From the NCBI GenBank assembly GCA_964569095.1, contig CAZMTB010000151.1:1-8296 (forward strand): 8,296 bases of DNA, written 5' to 3'. This document shows positions 1 to 7,472 of the stretch, piece after piece (position 1 is the stretch's first letter; each line of letters opens with the position of its first letter). The notes under the pieces are model-generated. The model did no database searches, was not told the origin of the DNA, and was given only the letters and a program-made list of their open reading frames with translations. This DNA is from JALWSI01 sp964569095 [NCBI: uncultured Aquificales bacterium]. Its GTDB lineage: Bacteria; Thermosulfidibacterota; Thermosulfidibacteria; Thermosulfidibacterales. A program made the translations under genes and the position numbers.

Positions 1-38
1 CCCTGAAGGGGCTGGGCACCATAGGCAGGAAGAGGTGA
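1..38 (+). CDS. 3' end of an upstream gene, product unknown (partial)
   Basis: Frame 3 reads LKGLGTIGRKR and ends at a TGA at 36-38. That stop overlaps the GTG start of the next gene as GTGA, the same junction seen at 7469-7472 in this operon. The basic end (GRKR) fits a cytoplasmic C-terminal tail, but eleven residues cannot identify a product. Frame 2 is also open to the window edge and is in frame with the next gene, so it remains possible that the next gene simply starts further left and this tail is not real. Confidence 0.45.
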   Translation, partial: LKGLGTIGRKR

Positions 39-877
39 TAGAGAAAGGGACCCCTCGCGCACGGGCGGCTGCATTTTTAATAACCGCAGTAGTGCTCATA
101 TGCGCTGGTTATGTAGTAGGGTCGCGTCTTGCTAATCTCCAAGCCACCAACCAGGCAAACGGGGAGTACCTGCTGCCCTCTCCCCAGGTGCTCTCCCTGC
201 TATCCATGGGAGAGCAGAGAAGTCTCGGAGACCTGCTCATGGTGAAGCTGGTGCTCTACGTCGGGGAGAAGGGACTACGGCACCTGCCCGTGGAATACGC
301 GATGGGCATGCTTAAAAACGTCACCCTTCTCGACCCTGGAGACATGGAACCCTACTCCTTTGCGTTCTACCTCCTCTCTTTCAACAAAAGGGCCATTCCA
401 GAGATCGTGGACTTTCTAAAGAGGGGAATGAGGACCCATCCCCAAGAGTGGAGACTGCCCCTATGGCTCTCCATACTCTACAAGTGGGAGCTGAAGAAGA
501 CCGAGAAGGCCAGGCGCTGGGCAACCGTGGCGGCCCAGTACCCCAATGCCCCACCCCACGTAAAGAGGCTACCCACCTACATGCTCTACAAGGAGGGACG
601 ATACCAGACGGCCTTAGACATCCTGGTATCACTATACGAAAGCTCAAAGAGCGAGAAGGAGAAGAGAATCCTCTCAAAGAAGATAGAGCTGATGAAAGAG
701 CTGATACTGTTGAACCAGCTGGTCTCAAGGTACCTGAGCATCTACCGCCATTACCCCGCATCTCTCGAAGACCTCGTCAAGGCAGGGCTGATAGACCACA
801 TCCCTTCACCACCCTATCCCCACAGAAGGTACAAGCTGAGCAGGAAGAGCCACAGGGTTTTACTCGAGGGCTGGTAG
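35..877 (+). CDS. Membrane-anchored TPR-like protein with pilin-like C-terminal tail
   Basis: A 280-residue protein with a GTG start. AGGA at 27-30 lies 4 nt upstream, which is acceptable. A basic N-terminus (KGTPRAR) precedes one hydrophobic segment at about residues 11-28, so it is probably anchored in the inner membrane with the rest in the periplasm. After this comes a segment around residues 46-78 (YLLPSPQVLSLLSMGEQRS, then a GDLL...LYVGE motif). It resembles the LPSP-x-VL-x-LLS-x-G...ADLLW...Q/LYxGE signature I associate with TPR-containing proteins of Deltaproteobacteria and relatives. Residues about 85-200 are helical with TPR-like spacing (for example LLDPGDMEPYSFAFYLLS and YKEGRYQTALDILVSLYE). 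The tail at 235-268 (YPASLEDLVKAGLI...IPSPPYPHRRY) matches the yP-sLedLv-aG-i-iP-P-g-Y pattern of pseudopilin-type C-termini. The stop codon directly abuts the next start. Function unknown; an envelope scaffold or assembly role is inferred. Confidence 0.82.
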   Translation: MIEKGTPRARAAAFLITAVVLICAGYVVGSRLANLQATNQANGEYLLPSPQVLSLLSMGEQRSLGDLLMVKLVLYVGEKGLRHLPVEYAMGMLKNVTLLDPGDMEPYSFAFYLLSFNKRAIPEIVDFLKRGMRTHPQEWRLPLWLSILYKWELKKTEKARRWATVAAQYPNAPPHVKRLPTYMLYKEGRYQTALDILVSLYESSKSEKEKRILSKKIELMKELILLNQLVSRYLSIYRHYPASLEDLVKAGLIDHIPSPPYPHRRYKLSRKSHRVLLEGW

Positions 878-2023
878 ATGAGTACCAAAAGGAAAAGTGG
901 AACCTATCTACTCCTTCTCCTTCTCCTTTCGACGTGGACTCCGAGGGCAACGGGAGAGGTAATCCCCAATGCCTACATCAACGGCTCCCAAGAACTCTAC
1001 CTCACCCCCTACGACAGGGTAGAGTTCCAGATAGGGGCAAAGGGCAAGGGCACAGTAGAATGCTGGACGGCCATATACTCTCCCTTCGGATGGTTCTCCT
1101 ACAACCTGGGAGACGGAAGCTGGATAGCAGGCTTAGGCAACCCCTACTGGGGGAAGGTGAAAGATTCCCCCCCTCAGAGCATCCTGAAAGTCAACGGGCT
1201 ACCGGTTGGAGACTACTACCTCTTCTTTGTAATGGACGAAGCGGGCAACGGAAAGATAGACCCAGATTCCCTCTCTTACGCAATGGCTATCCTGCACGTG
1301 AGAGAGATCTGGAGACCCAAGCCCGGTACCACCTGGCAATGGCAGCTGAGTGGTGACACAGACCTCTCCTACCCTGCCCAGGTTTACGACCTCGACCTAT
1401 TTGAAACAAGCAGAGAGACCGTATCAACCCTTCATCGCATGGGAGTAAAAGTGATCTGTTACCTAAACGCAGGGGCGTGGGAAGAGTGGAGAAAAGACGC
1501 AAAGCTATACCCCAAGGAAGTTCTTGGAAGCGGCTTGGATGGGTGGAAAGGAGAGAGGTGGATAGACATACGACGTATAGATCTCTTGGCCCCCATACTT
1601 AAAGAGAGGATTAGGCTCGCTGCAGAGAAAGGATGCGATGGCATAGAGCCTGACAACATAGACGGCTACACCAACGAAACGGGTTTTCCCCTGACCTATC
1701 AGGACCAGCTGAGATTCAACAAGTGGTTATCCCTCTTATGCCACTCCATGGGACTATCCGTAGGGCTCAAGAACGATCTGGAACAGGTGAAAGACCTAAT
1801 CGTACACTTCGACTGGGCCCTTAACGAGAGCTGTTTCGAGTACCACGAGTGCAATCTCTTAACCCCCTTCATTCAATCGGGAAAGGCGGTATTTGGGGTT
1901 GAATACAGTGGAGACCCGGCCGACTTCTGTCCCCGGGCAAACTCCATGGGTTTTAGCTGGATGAAGAAACACCTCCAGTTGGACGCGTGGAGGGAGGCCT
2001 GCTGGGAATACGAGGAGAAATGA
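878..2023 (+). CDS. Secreted GH114-family glycosidase (polygalactosaminidase-like) with N-terminal accessory domain
   Basis: A 381-residue protein; ATG directly follows the TAG of the previous gene, with GAGGG at 866-870 as ribosome site 7 nt away. Residues 1-26 look like a signal peptide: KRK, a run of seven Leu, and ATG-EV as likely cleavage site. Residues about 27-142 look like a beta-sandwich accessory domain (note LPVGDYYLFFVMDEAGNGKID). Residues about 146-380 carry GH114/TM1410-like barrel motifs: WQWQLSG, CYLNAG (194-199), ERWIDIR (226-232), GCDGIEPDNIDGY (252-264), GLKND (296-300), NESCFEYHEC (316-325) and VEY (341-343). Acidic residues D254, E257, D259 and E317 are the best catalytic candidates by family pattern; I could not align them. 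The characterised GH114 activity is endo-alpha-1,4-polygalactosaminidase, so a galactosamine-containing envelope or matrix glycan is a plausible substrate. The gene is followed by a GT9 gene with ATGA overlap. Domain call firm, substrate unproven. Confidence 0.88.
   Translation: MSTKRKSGTYLLLLLLLSTWTPRATGEVIPNAYINGSQELYLTPYDRVEFQIGAKGKGTVECWTAIYSPFGWFSYNLGDGSWIAGLGNPYWGKVKDSPPQSILKVNGLPVGDYYLFFVMDEAGNGKIDPDSLSYAMAILHVREIWRPKPGTTWQWQLSGDTDLSYPAQVYDLDLFETSRETVSTLHRMGVKVICYLNAGAWEEWRKDAKLYPKEVLGSGLDGWKGERWIDIRRIDLLAPILKERIRLAAEKGCDGIEPDNIDGYTNETGFPLTYQDQLRFNKWLSLLCHSMGLSVGLKNDLEQVKDLIVHFDWALNESCFEYHECNLLTPFIQSGKAVFGVEYSGDPADFCPRANSMGFSWMKKHLQLDAWREACWEYEEK
2012..2017 (+). promoter_or_regulatory. 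Ribosome binding site fixing the GT9 start
   Basis: GAGGAG lies just before the ATG at 2020, with a short 2-nt spacer, inside the last codons of the GH114 gene. It supports the ATG at 2020 over the in-frame upstream start at 1987, because the family N-terminus (KILLVRQDKIGD) begins only a few residues after 2020. Confidence 0.6.
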
Positions 2024-3024
2024 GAAGGGACATCGCCAAAATACTCCTGGTCAGACAGGACAAGATTGGGGACCTGGTTCTGATCACTCCCGCCGTAAAG
2101 GCATTGAAAAGGGCCATGCCAGAATCAGAGCTGTGGGTGCTGGCAAGCCCCTACGCCTCTCCCGTTCTCAACCACAACCCCCACATCGAAGGGGTGATCC
2201 ACTGGAACGCGAGAGAACCTCGACGGACAACAGAGAGACTCAAGGACGAGAGGTTCGACGCAGCGGTGCTCTTCTTTCCCACCTGGAGGGTGTCGTGGGC
2301 GGTGTTCAGGGCCGGCATTCCCCTCAGGGTGGGAGGCGGCGTGCGTCCCTACGGGTTCCTCTTCACCCACGGGGTACACATCCACCGGTCGAGGCACGAG
2401 AAGAGCGAGTGGGAGTACAACCTCGAGGTTCTAAGCCCTCTGGGAGTAGAAGCAAAGTCCAGCGAGCCAGAGCTCTTCCTCTTGGAGGAGGAGGAGAGGT
2501 GGGCCACTGCCCTCTTGAAGAGCACCCCGGCAAGCGGAAAGATCGTGGGGCTCTACGGCGGTGGCGGAGGCGAGATACGATGGCCCCTGGCCAGGTTCCT
2601 GGAACTGGGAACCGTGCTGAAGAAGAACGGCCTTCGCCCCATCTTCCTCTGGGGAAAGGGAGAAGAGGACCTGGCCAGAGAGGCCGAGGCCGCCGGACTC
2701 GCGGTGGCCCCTCCCACCACCATAAGGGAGCTTGCTGCCCTGCTCCACGCCTGCGACGCGGTGGTCACAAACAACACGGGACCCATGCACATGGCCGCCG
2801 CGTTGAAGGTGCCCCTGGTACAGATCTTCGATCCCAGGCTGGCGTGCTCGCCCAAGAGGTGGGGATACCACGGCAAGGGGCGAAGGGTGATACTCCCACC
2901 GGTTCCGCCGTGCAAGCGGTGCCAACCCTCGTGCACATACTACGACTGCATGGAGAGGATAGAACCCCTGCAGGTTTTCCAAGCGATACAGGATGTGATA
3001 AGCGAGGCTCATGAAAAGGGGTAG
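2020..3024 (+). CDS. Glycosyltransferase family 9 (ADP-heptose:LPS heptosyltransferase-like)
   Basis: A 334-residue protein, normal for the WaaF/WaaC type. An upstream in-frame start at 1987 would add 11 residues, but the ATG at 2020 makes an ATGA overlap with the preceding stop and leaves the usual short lead into the first strand. The first Rossmann half has KILLVRQDKIGDLVLITP (7-24), the hallmark GT9 motif whose Asp (D18 here) is the proposed catalytic base in WaaC. The second half has VGLYGGGGGEIRWPL (176-190), a FLWGKGEED segment (209-217), and CDAVVTNNTGPMHMAAAL (245-262), the nucleotide-sugar-binding signature. A cysteine cluster near the C-terminus (C298, C301, C305, C310, then MERI) is often seen in this family. 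No signal peptide, so it is a cytoplasmic or membrane-associated enzyme. Known members transfer heptose from ADP-heptose to lipid A core, but the donor and acceptor cannot be read from sequence. No waaC/waaF neighbour is visible, so I give no gene symbol. Confidence 0.92.
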   Translation: MRRDIAKILLVRQDKIGDLVLITPAVKALKRAMPESELWVLASPYASPVLNHNPHIEGVIHWNAREPRRTTERLKDERFDAAVLFFPTWRVSWAVFRAGIPLRVGGGVRPYGFLFTHGVHIHRSRHEKSEWEYNLEVLSPLGVEAKSSEPELFLLEEEERWATALLKSTPASGKIVGLYGGGGGEIRWPLARFLELGTVLKKNGLRPIFLWGKGEEDLAREAEAAGLAVAPPTTIRELAALLHACDAVVTNNTGPMHMAAALKVPLVQIFDPRLACSPKRWGYHGKGRRVILPPVPPCKRCQPSCTYYDCMERIEPLQVFQAIQDVISEAHEKG

Positions 3025-6000
3025 AATAAGGCTCGTATGGGTGATGCCCTTCGTGGTGGGGCTGCTGATAGTGGCCTTCATGGTGGTCTCCCCCATCCTG
3101 CTCTCGGGAGCCATAGAGAAGTTCCACATCAGAAACCGCGCTGAGGAGGCCATCGAGAAGCTCACCGGGGGAGAGGCCTCCTTGGGCAACGTGACCGCCG
3201 CCATCTTTCCCACCCCCCACATGGTGGTGAGCCAGAGCCACGTCAGCATACCCGATAAATTACAACTGGAGGTGAAGAGAATAGACATCTATCCCCGGCT
3301 CCTCTACCTGTTGCAGGGAAAGCTACTACTCTCAACCCTCACTTTCGAGAAAGCGCGGATTAAGATGGTGATACCCAGGAAGACAAACCATCATTATAAG
3401 CCACTAAACCTGAAGTCTTTCAAGATACCTACCATCTGGTTCGCCCTTCCGCCCTTGAAGAACCTATCCCTTCGGGATTGTCTGGTATCTCTCCACACAT
3501 CCCTGCGCCGGAAACCCTTCCTCGTTCTATCTCCCATCAACCTAAGTGCCTCCTTAAACCACAACAGGTTGAAGCTTAAGCTGAGGGTGCAGACCAACCA
3601 CGGAGAGGAAATATGGTCCAAAGGCGAGGGGGACCTTTTTCTAAACAGGGCCCAGGTGAAGCTGGAGGTGACCAACCTGCAACCCCACCTCTGGCTTAGG
3701 GAGCTGGGGGCACCCCTTCCCAGGGAGTTCAGAAAGGGCATGTTAAATCTCAACCTACTCTTGAGGAAAACCGGGGAACGGATAACCGTAGAGGGAGTTA
3801 CCAGCATTCCCTCCTTAACCTTCAAGACCAAGGATACCCCAAAAGAGGTGACCGTCTCCCTGCCAAAGGCAGCTGGCAAGTGGGAGAGGTACAAGGAAGG
3901 CTGGAACCTGGAGCTGAGCGAGGTGAGACTAAAGTATCCACCGGCGGTCCTCAGGGTCACCGCAAGCAGCTTCAAGACCAAGAGAAAGAGAGAGGCAAAG
4001 ATAGAGGTGAACGCCTCCACCCTGGACTTAGGGGCCCTGAGAGAGTGGTTGAGACAGGTGCCCCCCGTCTATCACTACCTGCACAACCTCTTCGACGTCG
4101 TACACGGGGGAACCGCCAAGAACCTGCGAGTGGGGTTCAAGGGCAAGAGGTTCAGCGATATATCAAACATCCGGCTATTGACCATAGACGGCAAGGTGGA
4201 GAACGCCCTGGTGATGATTCCAAAGGTTAAGCTCCCCGTGAAAGAGGTCAGGGGAACCCTTCACATGGAGAACGCCACCCTCACGGGTACGGGCATAGGG
4301 GGACGCTTTCTATCCTCCACCATCGTGGAGAACTGCGGGTTCTCACTTCTCTCCCTCAAGGTGAAGAACAACATGCATCCCTTTCACATCCACTTAGAGG
4401 CACACGGAGACAACATGTTACAAGACCTGATGCCTGTTCTCAAGCGGGTTATCCACGACCAGGCCATCATCAAGGAGCTGAACAGGATGGAGGTGAAGGG
4501 CTCTGCCAGCCTGCACCTCTTCTTGGGAGACTACCTGGAGAGACTACACGCAGACGCAAGGACAAGAGATCTTCAAGGGGTAGTGAAGTACCAGGCCATA
4601 CCCTTCCCCGTTGAGCTGGAAGGCGGAGAAGGGGGATTCCACAACGGCACCATCTACTGGAAGGGGGTGAAGGCGAAGATAGGAAACACCAAGGTGGAGG
4701 CCCTAACCGGCTCCCTCTTCCCCCTCAGCCACAACCCCGGCCTCTCGATAAAGGAGCTGAGGGCATCGCTGGAGATGGAGGAGCTGAGGTACTGGCTTAA
4801 CCGGTACCCGGTGCTACGCCCTTACACCTCCATATTCCCTTCCACCAAGGGAAACCTCCAGGTCGAGAGCTGCACCCTTGAAGGGCCGCTCCTCACCCCC
4901 CGGCGGTGGAGGTTCATTGCTAAAACGGTGCCCCACAACCTCAACTTCACCTTCACCCTGCTACCCTTCCCCGTAACCCTGAACGGCGGGCTTCTAACCC
5001 TAACTCGCCAAAGGCTGGTCATGGAAAGGGTAACGGCAACGGGAGGGGGCTCGAGAATGATGCTTTCAGGATGGGTGAAGAACTACATCGGCACACCAAC
5101 CGAGGCAGAGGTCTCCTACTCCGGCAAAATGGGCAAACCCCTCTACCTATTCCTCGCCAGGCTCTCGCAAGCCCCCAAGCCGCTATGGCTCAACACCCCC
5201 TTCAACACCACCGGAAAGTGGAGGTGGAAGGGCGGTCCTGATCACGCCTTGAAGGCAGAGGCACGGTGGCCCTCGGGAGAGCTGGCCACCGTGGACCTGA
5301 GCTCCTCGCAGAGGGGCATCCGCGTGAAAGAAGCCTCAATTGCATCAAGGGGCGATCTCTTCAAGGCCAGGGTCACCATGCCCTTCGACTCCGCGGAGAG
5401 GGTAGAAGTGGGTTTCACGGGAAAGGTTAACTACCGAGACCTGGAGAACGTCTTCGTCGATCACGGGTTTCTCGCCCCGGGGGGGTTCGTGGTAGGCAGG
5501 GACTTTTACACCACGATAGACCTCCATAACCCCAAGAAATCCTCTTTCAAGGGAGACCTAAAGGTGAAGAACGCCCGGTTGAACGGTTACTTTATCCGAG
5601 ATCTGCAAGCCCTCGGAACCCCCACGGGTCTGCAGGTGAACCACGCCTACTTCAGCTACGGGGGAGGCAACTGGAACGCCACCGCAACCCTCACCCTATC
5701 ACAGCCCCTCCACCTCTCGGGCATGGTGGAGGGACCTCTGCTGAGAATAGCCGCGGGGGAACCACCGGCCGCTGCTGAGAAGGGAGAAGGCAGGGCAGAG
5801 GGACCCGAGGCGGAGAAGACCGCTCCCACCCCGTCACCCCTGGCAAGGTACCTGGCATCCTTAGAGGGCACCGTATCCCTCAAGATAGGACGGGTTGAGT
5901 ACGGAAACTACACGGTGAAGGGATTCGCAGGAACCCTGAGCATCCTTGGGGAAGAGTCTGGGGTAGAGGTACGCATAAGAAAGGGGGAGATATGCTCCAT

Positions 6001-6787
6001 ACCCATAACGGGAAGGGTGAAGATACCCGTGGAGAACCACGGCCAGAGCACCTACCAGCTACACATAGCAAAACGGAAGCTGCCCGAAGAGGAACAGCCA
6101 CGGTTCGAGAAGGTGATCCCCTGCCTATTCCCCGGCCTGGAGAAGAGAGAGCCCCTGATAGAGGGGCCTTTCAGGGTGTGGGGCGAGATAAAGGCCCGGG
6201 ACGTAGGGGACGGGGAACCCTTGAACCACCTGAGCGGATACCTAAGGGTTAAGTCCACCCCCAAAGAGAGGCTGGGACTCATCCACAAGTTCAGCCTCAC
6301 CTCCAAGCTGCTCGACATACTGAACCCCCTGGACATGGCGAAAAACCTTCCCAAGTTAACCGTGCAGGGAATTCCCTACTCAAAGCTACTGGTCAAGATA
6401 GAGTTTGAAGGAGAGACCTGGCCAATACAAGAGATGACCTTAGACGGCCCCGCCCTCAAGATCGTCGCCACGGGAAAGCTGAAGAAGGGGGGAAGAGAGA
6501 TAGACGCCACCATACTGGTGGGGATGCTGAAAACGGTGAGCCGAATACTCAAGAACATACCCCTTGTAAACACCGTGGTGAAGCACGTGCTAACGGGCAA
6601 GCACGGCTCCATACTCTCCATTCCCGTCCAGGTGTCGGGCCCCATAGAAGACCCCTTGGTGGTACCCCTCTCTCCCACCGCCGTTGGCTCAGAGGTGTTT
6701 GGAATAGTGAAGAGAACCTTGAAGCTACCGGTAAAGCTCCTCTCTCCCCTCATGCCCCAGGGAAACGACACCCACCATGAAAGGTGA
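3011..6787 (+). CDS. AsmA/YhdP-like giant envelope protein (bridge-like lipid transport family)
   Basis: A 1258-residue protein, close to the roughly 1270 residues of E. coli YhdP. ATG at 3011 overlaps the GT9 gene by 14 nt, with GAGG at 3004-3007 only 3 nt away. A basic start and one transmembrane helix (about 8-32) place the body in the periplasm. Residues about 53-117 fit the AsmA N-terminal pattern (GGEASLGNVTAAIFPTP, IYPRLLYLLQGKLL). The middle is repetitive beta-strand sequence; about 373-500 resembles the DUF3971/AsmA-like domain (VENALVMIPKVKLPVKEV, then TGTGIGGRFLSST). A Pro/Ala/Glu-rich linker lies at about 917-945. Residues about 1082-1258 fit the AsmA-like C-terminal domain: SKLLDILNPLDM, VQGIPYSKLLVKIEFEGE, TLDGPALKIVATGKL, IPVQVSGPIEDPLVVPL. 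The family is known for moving phospholipid between the two membranes (YhdP, TamB, YdbH). Here it sits beside a GT9 and a glycosidase, so glycolipid cargo is possible but only inferred. Product family firm, subfamily uncertain. Confidence 0.85.
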   Translation: MKRGRIRLVWVMPFVVGLLIVAFMVVSPILLSGAIEKFHIRNRAEEAIEKLTGGEASLGNVTAAIFPTPHMVVSQSHVSIPDKLQLEVKRIDIYPRLLYLLQGKLLLSTLTFEKARIKMVIPRKTNHHYKPLNLKSFKIPTIWFALPPLKNLSLRDCLVSLHTSLRRKPFLVLSPINLSASLNHNRLKLKLRVQTNHGEEIWSKGEGDLFLNRAQVKLEVTNLQPHLWLRELGAPLPREFRKGMLNLNLLLRKTGERITVEGVTSIPSLTFKTKDTPKEVTVSLPKAAGKWERYKEGWNLELSEVRLKYPPAVLRVTASSFKTKRKREAKIEVNASTLDLGALREWLRQVPPVYHYLHNLFDVVHGGTAKNLRVGFKGKRFSDISNIRLLTIDGKVENALVMIPKVKLPVKEVRGTLHMENATLTGTGIGGRFLSSTIVENCGFSLLSLKVKNNMHPFHIHLEAHGDNMLQDLMPVLKRVIHDQAIIKELNRMEVKGSASLHLFLGDYLERLHADARTRDLQGVVKYQAIPFPVELEGGEGGFHNGTIYWKGVKAKIGNTKVEALTGSLFPLSHNPGLSIKELRASLEMEELRYWLNRYPVLRPYTSIFPSTKGNLQVESCTLEGPLLTPRRWRFIAKTVPHNLNFTFTLLPFPVTLNGGLLTLTRQRLVMERVTATGGGSRMMLSGWVKNYIGTPTEAEVSYSGKMGKPLYLFLARLSQAPKPLWLNTPFNTTGKWRWKGGPDHALKAEARWPSGELATVDLSSSQRGIRVKEASIASRGDLFKARVTMPFDSAERVEVGFTGKVNYRDLENVFVDHGFLAPGGFVVGRDFYTTIDLHNPKKSSFKGDLKVKNARLNGYFIRDLQALGTPTGLQVNHAYFSYGGGNWNATATLTLSQPLHLSGMVEGPLLRIAAGEPPAAAEKGEGRAEGPEAEKTAPTPSPLARYLASLEGTVSLKIGRVEYGNYTVKGFAGTLSILGEESGVEVRIRKGEICSIPITGRVKIPVENHGQSTYQLHIAKRKLPEEEQPRFEKVIPCLFPGLEKREPLIEGPFRVWGEIKARDVGDGEPLNHLSGYLRVKSTPKERLGLIHKFSLTSKLLDILNPLDMAKNLPKLTVQGIPYSKLLVKIEFEGETWPIQEMTLDGPALKIVATGKLKKGGREIDATILVGMLKTVSRILKNIPLVNTVVKHVLTGKHGSILSIPVQVSGPIEDPLVVPLSPTAVGSEVFGIVKRTLKLPVKLLSPLMPQGNDTHHER

Positions 6788-7472
6788 CCACCTCCAGGTG
6801 TCAGAGTGGTTCACCTCCATCCAGGGAGAGGGGACGGCCGCAGGAACGCCTGCGCTCTTCCTGAGGCTCTCTGGTTGCAACCTCAGGTGCAGGTACTGCG
6901 ACACCAGGTACGCCTGGGAAGGAGGGAGAAGAATCGGCGTCGCAGAGGTGGCAGAGGTGATACTCTCTTCCAGCCTGGAAGAGGTGGTGATCACCGGGGG
7001 GGAGCCCCTGCTGCAGGAGAAGAGGCTGCTTCAACTCGTAAAACTCTTGGGCAAGGCCAAGCGGCTACACCTGGAGACCAACGGCACCCTATGGAACCAG
7101 CAGCTCTTAGAAGGGTTCCACCTGGTCACCGTATCCCCCAAGCCACCCAGCATGAGCGCCTCTGGCATAAACCACCAGGTGCTCCAGAGGTACCACCTCT
7201 GGCACGGCCCCTACCAGGTGAAGGTACTGGTGGGGGAAGAGAACGACTGGGCAGAGGTGGAAGTGCTACTCCATGCCTATCCCCGCTGGGGCCGGGAGGT
7301 TCCCCTGGTGATCCAGCCCCTCTGCACCCACAGAGAGTTGGCAGGGTACCTCCACGCCTCCCGCAAAACGGCAGAGGCCTTCCTAAGACGGGCAGAGAGG
7401 TGGAGACTCCCCCGGGTCAGGTTCATGCCCCAGCTGCACAAGGTGCTCTGGTGGGGAGAGGAGGAACGGTGA
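6777..7472 (+). CDS. queE: 7-carboxy-7-deazaguanine synthase (QueE), radical SAM
   Basis: A 231-residue protein within the usual QueE range. It opens with the family signature VSEWFTSIQGEG (8-19), then LFLRLSGCNLRCRYCDTRYAW (27-47). This carries the radical SAM cluster ligands C34, C38 and C41 in CxxxCxxC spacing. ITGGEPLLQ (72-80) is the SAM-binding glycine motif, LETNGT (99-104) and VSPKP (119-123) are QueE substrate/SAM-site motifs, and the C-terminus has the typical RVRFMPQLHKVLWW. QueE converts 6-carboxytetrahydropterin to 7-carboxy-7-deazaguanine, an early step to preQ0, queuosine and related deazapurines. The ATG overlaps the AsmA-like gene by 11 nt and its ribosome site is poor: AGGGA at 6759-6763 with a 13-nt spacer. 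A GTG at 6798 just before VSEWF is an alternative start. Other queuosine genes (queC, queD, queF) are not in the window. Confidence 0.95.
   Translation: MKGDHLQVSEWFTSIQGEGTAAGTPALFLRLSGCNLRCRYCDTRYAWEGGRRIGVAEVAEVILSSSLEEVVITGGEPLLQEKRLLQLVKLLGKAKRLHLETNGTLWNQQLLEGFHLVTVSPKPPSMSASGINHQVLQRYHLWHGPYQVKVLVGEENDWAEVEVLLHAYPRWGREVPLVIQPLCTHRELAGYLHASRKTAEAFLRRAERWRLPRVRFMPQLHKVLWWGEEER
7458..7466 (+). promoter_or_regulatory. Strong ribosome binding site for the flavoprotein GTG start
   Basis: GAGGAGGAA sits 2 nt before the GTG at 7469, inside the last codons of queE. It decides the start of the flavoprotein, because the same frame stays open upstream for more than 200 codons and would otherwise suggest a much longer protein. 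Confidence 0.75.

Noticed and set aside
448-1356. 302-codon plus-strand open frame spanning the TPR/GH114 junction
   Set aside because: Arg/Pro/Gly-rich, with no hydrophobic core and no recognisable motif. It overlaps two well-supported genes and arises from G+C-rich sequence with few stops.
1987-2019. Longer GT9 start at 1987
   Set aside because: It would add 11 residues overlapping the GH114 gene. The ATG at 2020 has a ribosome site, an ATGA overlap and the expected family N-terminus.
35-2023. Pel-type exopolysaccharide locus (TPR protein plus GH114)
   Set aside because: PelA-like architecture with a deacetylase domain, and PelF, PelG and PelC are not present. The likeness is only at the level of TPR plus a GH114-related hydrolase.
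2133-3014. 293-codon plus-strand frame inside the GT9 gene
   Set aside because: Same shadow composition (Arg/Gly/Pro/His), while the other frame carries clear GT9 motifs.
2431-3288. 285-codon minus-strand open frame antisense to GT9 and the AsmA-like start
   Set aside because: No family motif and no clear ribosome site; it covers the junction of two genes with strong motifs on the plus strand.
5479-5485. G7 tract in the AsmA-like gene as a phase-variation site
   Set aside because: Runs of 6-7 G are common here by codon composition (also at 6996-7002 in the GGE motif of queE), so there is no specific sign of a switch.
6806-7468. Possible 221-residue N-terminal extension of the flavoprotein
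   Set aside because: It is open only because queE has few stops in that frame. The translation is Pro/Arg/Gly-rich, and a strong ribosome site and the family N-terminus fix the start at 7469.
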